Source: Stomorhina lunata (taxonomy: Eukaryota > Arthropoda > Insecta > Diptera > Rhiniidae). Taken from it: 64,000 nt of DNA. The notes under the pieces are model-generated. The model was not told the DNA's origin. It saw only the letters and a program-made list of their open reading frames with translations, and did no database searches. Of the stretch, positions 57,501-64,000 are shown in pieces. Positions within the stretch are counted from its first letter, which is position 1. Each line of letters starts with the position of its first letter. The translations under genes and the position numbers were made by a program. The stretch lies in the NCBI GenBank assembly GCA_933228675.1, contig OW121743.1, positions 65,359,540-65,423,539 on the forward strand, read 5' to 3'.

Positions 57501-58735
57501 CCAAAAAGGTCTCCTTGTGTTGGTGGGCCAACGCATAATATGTCGTTGAGGGATATTCCTGATGATGATTTTGCCGACGCATCAAACACTACTCGTAGTT
57601 TAGTAGTTTTACTTTCAGGTTTGATTACACAATGATGCGGGATGTAATAGTGAGGATCCATAACCTCAGAGTTGTTTATACGGGTCATGTGGCCCAACTC
57701 TTCATACTCCTTCATGAAGTCAATATATTGCCTTTTTAGGTCTGGATTCATAGCAAGACGCCTTTCCAAGGCAAGTAACCTTGAAAAGGCCAACCTTTTC
57801 GTATCTCCTAAACAGCTTGGGTTTTCTGAAAGGCAAAGGCGCACTACAAATCTACCCTCATTATTTCTCGTGGTTGTTTGAATGAATTGTTGTTCGCATA
57901 GTTTTTCTTGTACACTGAAGGTGTTGTCAGCATCAATTTCGTCTAGTCTCCAGAATCTCTGTATCAGCTCATCTGTGTCTGCTTCGCTTACACCGTGCAC
58001 TGCGCATATTGCTGAGTTGCTGGTATTATCTCTTATTCTTCCACTTACAATCCAACCCAGCCTTGTGTTTCTTAAAATTGGTAATTCTGGTGAGAGTTGG
58101 ATTTTACCGGTGGTCAACAACTCGAGGTAGTATTCAGCGCCTAATAAAACGTCAATATTTGCAGTGGTGTTGAATTCTGGATCGGCCAATTGGATGTTGT
58201 CTGGTATTGGCCAAGAATTGCAGTTGAACTCGGTTGAAGGTTGGGCTGGAATAATGTTAGGAAGTACGAAAGCCTCGAGCCTTGTACTGAAGTTGCTTGT
58301 TGTAGATTGAAGATTTAAATTAATACGTTGATTCGTATTTCTGGATTGATTGCCAATTCCTTCGATGCATAAGGATGTCTGCGATGGCTTAAGTGATAGA
58401 CGATTTAATAGTCGGTTAGTCACAATGTTGATTTGTGACCCTGAGTCTAAAATTGCCTTGAAGACTCCAGACCGTCCATTACTGCCTGTAATTTTTACGC
58501 GAGCTGTGGCTAATAGCACGTATCCCTTCCGCGCCCCAGAGTGGTTAGCTGATGCTACCGTTGATGGTTGTGTATTGCTACCAGTGGGAGAGTTGGGGGA
58601 TGGTGAATTTAGTGTGTTGGTATTTCGTGGATGACTGTCTAAATGTACTAAACTGTTGTGTTTTTTTTTTACATTTTCTACAGGAACTTGATGTGCATTG
58701 TCGTGACATATGATCACCCTTGAAACAGTTAACAC
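52805..58735 (-). CDS. pol: BEL Pol with in-frame env-like domain
   Basis: One open frame of 1976 residues from the first ATG (the real N-terminus should continue from Gag). Domains: aspartic protease, DSGS at 97-100; reverse transcriptase about 370-510 with YVDD at 503-506; RNase H with D678, E722 and D752; integrase zinc ligands H992-H997 region and C1027/C1030; and integrase catalytic D1062, D1127 and E1181, followed by a BEL-type tail to about 1360. The frame then continues without a stop into an envelope-like region (about 1389-1976, listed separately). No stop or frameshift interrupts it. The start at 58735 is nominal only, because reading enters from gag near 58660. Confidence 0.93.
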   Translation of the reverse strand: MLTVSRVIICHDNAHQVPVENVKKKHNSLVHLDSHPRNTNTLNSPSPNSPTGSNTQPSTVASANHSGARKGYVLLATARVKITGSNGRSGVFKAILDSGSQINIVTNRLLNRLSLKPSQTSLCIEGIGNQSRNTNQRINLNLQSTTSNFSTRLEAFVLPNIIPAQPSTEFNCNSWPIPDNIQLADPEFNTTANIDVLLGAEYYLELLTTGKIQLSPELPILRNTRLGWIVSGRIRDNTSNSAICAVHGVSEADTDELIQRFWRLDEIDADNTFSVQEKLCEQQFIQTTTRNNEGRFVVRLCLSENPSCLGDTKRLAFSRLLALERRLAMNPDLKRQYIDFMKEYEELGHMTRINNSEVMDPHYYIPHHCVIKPESKTTKLRVVFDASAKSSSGISLNDILCVGPPTQGDLFGMILRFRTPTFVFCTDIEKMYRQILIDPEDRNMQLIYWRNNSNEAVGTYQLNTVTYGTSAAPYLATKCLQQLADRNMEKYPLGATALKHDFYVDDGMSGSNNLLTAIEIQRQLTSLLQEAGFNLRKWCANHSKLLSGIPPENVQLNLDFDNQSTKILGLTWNPKADVLCLRADIQETNKITKRTVTSDLARIFDPLGIAGPVVVSAKMFIQQLWQLQLSWDEPLPATLNNQWATFRQNLKHLNNLNINRHVFDGEGPSDAQIHTFVDASEKAYGATVYIRSKLRDGRLIVRLLCAKSRIAPIKKVTLPRLELCAALLGAQLTTKVKKELRAENTPTYLWSDSEIVLHWINSAPSSLRTFVANRVSKIQEQTIGIQWRHVSSKQNPADLISRGVNPEKLSQCSLWFFGPMFLHGNVNQWPKEFNKHQTPSSSEELRQISVSAFSTTSASLEDIIYKIENRNSFKTLLRIVAYIQRFIRNTKIPKNERPANNTLSPLELNSAKLLIVKAMQSSEFKNEMSTLKRGDELDKKSSICGLSPFLDENDILRVGGRLNASRISYNAKHPILLPYNDPISKLIMRMLHHDNHHCGPQTLLSVSRQQFWIIKGKSMARHIVQSCVRCTRARPKLMQQIMGELPACRVTPTRPFLISGVDYCGPLWVHYKLRGKRPHKVYIAVFICFSTKAVHLEVVSDLTTEAFIGALKRFIARRGRCQTIYSDNATNFIGAQNQLNELKTAIFTKHAQEAITRSCSNDGIEFKFIPPRAPHFGGLWEAAVKSAKQLLLRSVSTASLTHEELETVIIEIEAILNSRPLTPLSSDPNDLTALTPGHFLIGEPLTAQVDSEATNTTTSLARRWNLVSQLKHEFWTRWSVEYLHHLQEKQKWKTSSENAKEGRLVIIKEDNLPVMQWPLGRILKTYEGTDGKVRVADVKTASGIKRRPIHRLAPLIQEEELQTSKASKPTHSVQADEPDIPQFKKPRSVSSSILLTLITTLLLLPAVMSRNVKIKNFHSNPGLYFEGIGSVKLITAEWRLMIYYDLSPFISELRAFQSGTTTLQQLCSPIIHNSTCNILTTNLNQLREELIEEKELFSSSRVRRGALNIVGNVARSLFGVLDSDYANEMSNTIRQAKGETDYLFQLLKNQTSIIDSTINIIKQDERNSQGQLMEIVNKVNEQENAIAKQSDQISRTQSISLLANQLTLTAINLQRVEREIIDVLTDSHHGKVSPLLLSPTQLSQELSIIKAHLPTQRTLPIEDDGLIQLYKLMKVKGAVTKGEVIFEVILPLVNHQFLELFNIIPVPTIKNNTLISINGEESILAINHHRDEYIPFTTHELSNCIEAKSDVFICSNKQFKLRKNEENDSCEFNIFNNRQTTKCKFIQLIGNSTWTQLKNANKWIFATTSKLKISAVCGANSTQYTLRGTGILELEPSCTLKGTFITIQGHFGLSNTLHTSYTQLMPIDYISEPQEITKIFNTTNNQLETHLNQLNSLSRQLNESTVIRIPNLIKSNSLHHHTVSYSALVISVSLLIAILGFKQYSKQHKNTNYKCNNHIPQPAPRTGAFIIDIVDT

Positions 58736-60131
58736 AGAGTTTCTGTTGCTGTATCCACCTTAATCGTTCGGGCACTGACCACGATAAAAACCGGTTGCAA
58801 TAATACAACTGATGAATTCCATTGTTGCATAATTTGCAATGGTTATTGTCTTTAGAAGCGGTTGCTGCAGATAAAGTTCTTTTTGGAGTAGTTTGTGTTC
58901 TTCCGACGGCTTCTAATGACTGAAATCTGGTTTCCAGGAATCCCAAAAGTTCTTCTAATGATGGTAATGATCTTGGTAGCTGTACGGACTGTTCATATAA
59001 TATGTGCGTTCCATGGTCTAGTTTCTTTAATAATATGTTGACCAATATGGGGTCCCACGTCGATGTATTAATGTTCAAATTGTTGAGTGCTGCACAGCAT
59101 TCGCGTGTTGTGTCGTGCAACCCCTTTATAGCTGCAGAAGAAGGGTTCTCAGCTATTTTTGGCTGATTCAACAATCTGTTTATGATGTTATTTGTCAATA
59201 TTCGTGGATTATTAAAGCGATCTTGCAGTGTTTTCCAAGCCGTTTCGTAGTTAGTTTCCGTTAATGAAAGGTTCTGTATTAATCTTGCGGCTTCTCCGGA
59301 TATGTTTGTCTTTAAAAACCACATTTTCTGGATAGCTGGCATTGCCTTCTTGTGTATCATCTCGTTGAACATATCATAAAAAGGTTGCCAATTCATGTAA
59401 TCCCCATTAAAATTTGGTATTGTTACCTTTGGAAGATATTGTGTGTGGTTATCCTGTTGGAATGTTGGTTGATTGATTGGTTCTGGAATTAAAGTTGCCT
59501 TTAGGCCTTCAATTTGCATTATCTTGTTCGTGATTTCTGTTTGTTGGGTTAAGAATGCATGTATGTCGTGCTCGATATTTTCGCTGCATAATTTGTCTTG
59601 CAATTGCTGCATCGTTTTCATGTTGTACTCGACTTCCTTTTGTATGACGTCTAGTTGCTGCCTTGAGTACTGGAATTCGCTTGCTAGTATGTCGTCCAGT
59701 GTGCTCATGATTTTGGATATTGTGGCGTCTCGCATTTTTAGTAGATTGTGTTTCACTTCTTCTGTGACATACTGGCCACCTGAGATGCCTTCTGATGTGT
59801 TTCTTGCGGTTGGCACTGGTTTGGTGTTTGAGGACGACAGTTTCATTATTTCCATTTCAATATATTCAATTGACGCATTGTATTTTGCTCCAGTTGATTT
59901 GTATAGATTCGTTACAATATAAGGATCCAGTTCTGATAAGGTTGGGTCGCCACGAATTCTATTTTCTGCTTTCTCAAATACCTGCCATTGGGCAATGAGT
60001 TCGTTCTTTTTGCCTTCATAAAATTCTTTAGTTCTTCTCTCAATTGGGGCTTTTTTTATGGTCGAAATAATTTTTTCAATACCACTTGCCCTTGCCTGTT
60101 GCTGAACGATAAGATCCTGAAGGGTTGTCAT
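58578..60131 (-). CDS. gag: BEL Gag
   Basis: 517 residues from the ATG at 60131, 199 bases after the 5' LTR. An N-terminal helical part with coiled-coil character is followed by the capsid-like block typical of BEL Gag (VTIPNFNGDYMNWQPFYDMF, about residues 235-255, the DUF1759 family). Near the C-terminus comes a zinc-binding region: CKLC..C and a CCHC knuckle CVNCFKGDHMSRQC with ligands 466, 469, 474 and 479, then CRKC. Gag forms the particle and binds RNA. The frame leaves the pol frame at an A10 run (58661-58670), so the last ~30 residues of this ORF (after residue 490) are out-of-frame and not natural. Confidence 0.9.
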   Translation of the reverse strand: MTTLQDLIVQQQARASGIEKIISTIKKAPIERRTKEFYEGKKNELIAQWQVFEKAENRIRGDPTLSELDPYIVTNLYKSTGAKYNASIEYIEMEIMKLSSSNTKPVPTARNTSEGISGGQYVTEEVKHNLLKMRDATISKIMSTLDDILASEFQYSRQQLDVIQKEVEYNMKTMQQLQDKLCSENIEHDIHAFLTQQTEITNKIMQIEGLKATLIPEPINQPTFQQDNHTQYLPKVTIPNFNGDYMNWQPFYDMFNEMIHKKAMPAIQKMWFLKTNISGEAARLIQNLSLTETNYETAWKTLQDRFNNPRILTNNIINRLLNQPKIAENPSSAAIKGLHDTTRECCAALNNLNINTSTWDPILVNILLKKLDHGTHILYEQSVQLPRSLPSLEELLGFLETRFQSLEAVGRTQTTPKRTLSAATASKDNNHCKLCNNGIHQLYYCNRFLSWSVPERLRWIQQQKLCVNCFKGDHMSRQCTSSSCRKCKKKTQQFSTFRQSSTKYQHTKFTIPQLSHW

Positions 60132-60318
60132 GTTGACTGTGTATTTTAGACTATGTCGACTTTTTTTGATATTACCACTTGTGGGGTAAATTCTGATTAC
60201 TTCAAGTTGTCCTGATCCTTGAATTAAGACTCCAGAAATTTGAAGGATGTGTGTTGCTCTTTTTATGCTATCAAGTTCCTTACTGCTGGTGGTAGGAGAC
60301 TTTTAAACACAAAAGAAA

Positions 60319-60328
60319 GGGGTCACCA
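60319..60328 (-). promoter_or_regulatory. Primer binding site of the BEL element
   Basis: Two bases inside the 5' LTR the coding strand reads TGGTGACCCC, which starts with the TGG required to pair with a tRNA CCA end. The ten bases match the 3' end of tRNA-Trp as used by some other retroelements; the following bases do not, so the primer identity is uncertain. Confidence 0.65.
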
Positions 60329-60330
60329 AA

Positions 60331-60756
60331 TGTTGAGATTGACAATAGATTCAACACAAGCACATGAACTTGTATTAAAACTATTTTTATTTGTCGAATG
60401 TTCTTCAAGTACTTTAACCTGAAGAACTCAATGTTAATAATAATTACACCTTTTAAATTTGGTTTATTACTGACACAAGAATTTATTTGTTCAATTGGTT
60501 TTATACAAATTAATTACAAAAGAAATTTAATACAAACTGACTCAACAATAATTGCATTTCTGCAATTGAACAATTTTCTTGGTTAATGCCCTAGTTATTA
60601 TATTTTTCTGTGTTAATGCGGAATTTAAATAATTGCAAGAGTTGCAAATTAATATAATTAATAATACCTTAAATGTAGATTACAACAATGACACAAATAA
60701 TATTATTAATAATGTAATAAATGTAATAAATTAATATGTTGACCTAAGTGTCAACA
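60331..60756 (-). repeat. 5' LTR of the BEL element
   Basis: Partner of 52330-52755. It should carry the promoter of the element. The AT-rich interior prevents a confident TATA call. Confidence 0.95.
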
Positions 60757-60810
60757 AGTTAAAATATACATATTTATAAATAACACAGCACAACAAACTA
60801 AAAAAAATTT

Positions 60811-61626
60811 CATGTGCTCTTAAAACCACTATACAATTTTGATGCATCATGACTACCATTGTACAAAAATGGTAAAATTTTTAAATTCTATGGCAAGATT
60901 TTTTTTTTAATTTTTTTTTTTTTTTTATTGAAATTTTTTTTAGACGTTTCTTCAAATAATTAATGATAACTCAAAAACTACTAGTCCGATATTATTAAAA
61001 TAAAATCAGAAAAATTAAGATTTACATAGCCTTTAATTCATCTATATATCGCGTTTCAATCGGATCAATAGTATCGGAGTTATAATAAAAAACTTAAGAA
61101 AAAAATATATTTTTTACGTAAAAATGGCAAAAAATTTCGTTATTTTATCGCATAGCGACATATAATAGCAATAAAATGAGATATCGACCATAAAAATCGA
61201 TTGATTTTTTTCGAATTTATTCACAATTTAGTGAATTCGCTCATTTTCACAAAATTTTAGTTTTTTGCTTGATATACGCATTATGGAATAGATCAAAAAT
61301 GCATTTCATTGTTTTATTCATGTATTTTCTTTTATTTTGTATTTTATTATTTAAATTTATTACAACATATAAAATAAGAAAGTAAATAAAAAAACCCGAT
61401 TAAAGGCTATGTAAATTTTAATTTTTCTGATTTTATTTTAATAATATCGGACTAGTAGTTTTTGAGTTATCATTAATTATTTGAAGAAACGTCTAAAAAA
61501 ATTGCAATTTAAAAAAAATTTTTTTTTTTTTAAATCTTGCCATAGAATTTAAAAATTTTACCATTTTTGTACTAAGGTAGCCATGATACATCAAATGTAT
61601 ATATGTAGTGGTTACTCGAGCACATT
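60811..61626. mobile_element. Foldback element, ~230-bp inverted arms
   Basis: ATGTGCTC..ACCACTATACA at the left pairs with TGTAGTGGTTACTCGAGCAC at the right. Complementarity continues through TACAAAAATGGTAAAATTTT, an A/T run, AGACGTTTCTTCAAATAATT and CTACTAGTCCGATATTATT (left arm to about 61045, right arm from about 61390). The ~350-bp centre is unique and AT-rich with no ORF. This is a non-autonomous DNA element of unknown superfamily. No target duplication could be fixed. Confidence 0.85.
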
Positions 61627-62204
61627 TTTGCTGTTGACCTGTGTAATCCAAAATCTATTATTGTTAATACAGATACAATAAACATTTAAGCTGTTTTCAT
61701 GTTTTCTACCAAAACTGTTATTTGTTTTTTTAATTCTACATCTTTTTATAATTTTTTGTATGGAGAACACAATTTCCTTTAGATTGATATATACTAAGTC
61801 TCAACTAAAATGTATATAAAATAATATTTTATTTAAAACCTAAAATTATTCCTCAGTATTGTTCTTCTTCAAACAACTTATATAGAACTACCCAGCAAAA
61901 CTTTGGTAATGGCAAGTACTCTGATAACTGGTTACCTTGTAACGACTACAACATACCATCCGAATAAATAATAAGTTATTACAGAAGTACTTATTTGTAA
62001 TTAAGATGGTAATTTAAACCGAATGGCCCCGGTTCAAATCCCACCAAGGGCAACAATTTTTTTTAGTTTTTTTTTTTTTTATTAAAAGAGTCTTTTTAAA
62101 TGATTTTTGAATTTTAAGAACTTAAATATTACCTTCTGTAAAAAAAATTTTAAAAACTAACTCACGGTAATGAAAAAATACCATAATGAGTCAATTTTAA
62201 TTAT

Positions 62205-62665
62205 GTAGGGGATGTTGGATACCACACACGATTCTAATTGGTCTTAACTTGGTAGGCCCAACTTATCTGGTAATCCATCATCTCAATTGTGGACATAGAC
62301 CTCCTCGTGGTATCACCCAGGAAGCCAGTTTAACACCCATTAATATAGTAAGCTAACATGTACCGAGAGTTATCCCATAAGATCGATAAAAATGGGTTAG
62401 GATTACGGGCTAGTAACCCTCTCTTGAAAAAAAATATAATGAAGAGGATAAAATTAGAATTGAAATGTCCCACTACCTAATATTAGAGGAGGATGTCCGA
62501 AACTTCGATAGAAAGACCAAGTAGAGGAACATTTTTCAAAGCTTGGCCTATAAAATTGGAGAATATTCGCACAAGATCGAAATCCATGGAATTCTAAAAT
62601 ATGCTCGGACTTTGACCTTAACAGGTTGTAACATTTAAGTAAGTAAGAGTCAATCTTATGTAAAA
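62205..62665 (+). mobile_element. Deleted LINE-like repeat, copy 2
   Basis: It matches 33120-33500 block by block. Near 62489 it reads GCPKLR-stop-KDQVEEHFSK and then NWRIFAQDRNPW, the pattern (RPKLRWxD..NWR..AQDR..W) that follows RT in RTE-like insect LINEs. A stop lies inside the motif and the RT itself is missing. Confidence 0.5.
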
Positions 62666-62880
62666 ACTTATACAAAAAAGAAGATTTAAATTGTTTAAGT
62701 TTTAAAATAATTTTAAAAAAGTTTTAAAATAATTACAAAAAATCGTATAAAAATATTTTTCCAAAAATTACAACAAAGCAAAAAAAAGTAGGGAAAAACA
62801 AAGTTATTTTCATATGATTTTGGATCTAGAAATAAAAATTGTTTATATTAATTATAAGCTGCTAAGTTTTCAATATATGA

Positions 62881-62945
62881 AGTAGGTCAGTGGAAGAGTC
62901 TCTGCCTAGCAGTCGGAGGGTCTGGGTTCGAGCCCCCATGGGATC
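62881..62945 (+). other. tRNA-like sequence (pseudogene or SINE head)
   Basis: It has an A-box TAGGTCAGTGGAAGAG, a possible anticodon stem CTCTG/CGGAG and a B-box GGTTCGAGCC. The anticodon loop is nine bases and the T stem has mismatches, so it is not a working tRNA. It is probably the head of a SINE whose body follows. Confidence 0.5.
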
Positions 62946-63738
62946 ATAAAAAAAATTTTGTATTTCGTTTAAAAATATATGTTTTTAATAAAACAACAAC
63001 AAAAAAGTTGTTGCTGTTGTTGTTGTTGCTTTCAAATTGCTTACCCAAGTCATTACTTTTCTGCAATTGATAAGTACTTGCCTCCAATGACATCCCCATG
63101 TTAATGTAATGACTTAAACAGCGAATGAGTAAGTAGTTCGTGTTCAATAGTTTAACTGTTTAACTCATTATTTGGTAATGAAAAGTTTTACTGGGTAAGT
63201 ATGCATCGTTACTCGACGATCGTAAAACTTTGAAAGTTCTTAACAATATAAGCCTTAATTACGAAAATCCATCAATTAGAAGTGATTTCATTAACAATAA
63301 ATTAATAAACTTTTCATTTTAAAAAATTTTTAAAATTAATAACGGCTACAATTTCAAAATACTTTAAAGAGACTTGGCATTGCTAATCACTTCACTTACC
63401 TTTTTGTTAACAAAAAACACTGTATTTGAATAGATTTTCAGGAAATGAGGTTTATTTTATTTGAAACATTCACAGTTTTGTGACCATATAATGAAAATGG
63501 TATATTTTTATCACCTTCGATTTTTTATGAATTTTTAAAAAATTAAAATCTTGAAATTTACAAAAAAATTTTATAATTTTTTACATAACTACAAAAATTA
63601 TTAACCCAGATATTTTACATTTTACAGTCAGCCTTTAACTGATCTTTTACGATTAAAAGGGAAAATATTGGTAACGCACAACAAAATAGTATTTCCTAAA
63701 AATTTTTTATAAATTCAAAATATTTTTATTTCATTACA

Positions 63739-64000
63739 ACCCAGCAAAACTTTGGTAATGGCAAGTACTCTGATAACTGGTTACCTTGTAACGACTACAA
63801 CATACCATCCGAATAAATAATAAGTTATTACAGAAGTACTTATTTGTAATTAAGATGGTAATTTAAACTGAATGGCCCCGGTTCAAATCCCACCAAGGGC
63901 AACAATTTTTTTTAGTTTTTTTTTTTATTAAAAGAGTCTTTTTAAATTATTTTTGAATTTTAAGAACTTAAATATTATCTTCTGTAAAAAAAAATTGTAA
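63739..64000. mobile_element. TIR element with tRNA-like segment, copy 2 (cut by window end)
   Basis: It starts ACCCAGCAAAACTTTGGTAA and repeats 61891-62160 with only a few changes and a shorter T run, including CCCCGGTTCAAATCCCACCA. It runs off the end of the window. Confidence 0.75.

Larger units (their letters stand above)
52330..60756 (-). mobile_element. BEL/Pao LTR retroelement with env-like domain, young
   Basis: Two 426-bp LTRs (52330-52755 and 60331-60756; TG..CA on the coding strand) differ at one base by eye (near 52704). The 5-bp target duplication AGTTA is intact (52325-52329 and 60757-60761). In coding order: 5' LTR, primer site, gag (60131 down to about 58660), protease-RT-RNase H-integrase-env (to 52805), polypurine tract, 3' LTR. 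The total of 8,427 bp is normal for an env-bearing BEL element. Only one obvious lesion, at an A run between gag and pol, was found. It is an invertebrate retroelement of the Belpaoviridae type. Confidence 0.95.
61891..63199. mobile_element. TIR element with tRNA-like segments, copy 1
   Basis: The left end is ACCCAGCAAAACTTTGGTAA, and the right end is TTACTGGGT at 63191-63199 preceded by TTTGGTAATGAAAAG, giving imperfect inverted ends (ACCCAGYAAAACTTT). A second left end with almost the same 260 bases starts at 63739. Inside the left arm is a B-box-like GGTTCAAATCC (about 62030), and before the right arm lies a tRNA-like stretch (62881-62945). The middle holds a LINE-like fragment (62205-62665). 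That the two ends belong to one element is inference. Confidence 0.5.

Noticed and set aside
53655..59998. Plus-strand ORFs across the BEL element (e.g. 55752-56228, 59473-59922)
   Set aside because: They are antisense shadows of gag and pol and have no domains of their own.
62881..62945. Functional tRNA gene
   Set aside because: The anticodon loop has nine bases and the T stem has mismatches, so it reads as a tRNA pseudogene or SINE head.

Overview
The window is AT-rich nuclear DNA of a fly, most likely a calyptrate. The evidence is a CYP28-type P450 with short introns, Drosophila-like splice sites, fly-type TATACCC repeats, mariner/Tc1 and BEL elements, and a small secreted glycine-rich protein gene. 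Only two host genes can be supported: an eight-exon cytochrome P450 (12641-22807, +) and a two-exon Gly/His-rich secreted protein (41078-42172, +). Nearly everything else is mobile or tandemly repeated DNA.

Layout. 0.1-6.8 kb: a LINE reverse-transcriptase scrap, then a Helentron/DINE-like element split by a Tc1-like transposon that itself holds two further insertions, one of them partly duplicated. 7.9-10.8 kb: a TE-derived C-terminal ORF, a 154-bp tandem repeat, two tRNA-derived SINEs head to head, a hammerhead-ribozyme motif and a G-rich degenerate repeat. 12.5-22.9 kb: the P450, whose second intron has grown to 8.2 kb by insertion of at least five repeats. 23-50 kb: four copies of an apparently new hAT-like element family (8-bp NTTATAAN target duplications), each carrying an expandable ~30-bp CTATAG minisatellite, plus two free-standing arrays of the same satellite (about 4 kb each, opposite orientation). 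A second hammerhead motif, a Helitron-like nested insertion, a mariner remnant and the Gly-rich gene lie among them. 50-52 kb: mariner and LINE scraps. 52.3-60.8 kb: a very young, almost intact BEL/Pao retroelement on the minus strand with an envelope-like domain. 60.8-64 kb: a foldback element and two copies of a further TIR element with tRNA-like segments.

The two host genes show no functional link. The main biology here is repeat dynamics: one short A/T-tract satellite appears both inside transposons and as large arrays and totals roughly 15 kb, almost a quarter of the window. The most distinctive items are the two hammerhead motifs, the satellite-bearing element family and the env-bearing BEL element. 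All family assignments come from reading motifs by eye; no database search was run.
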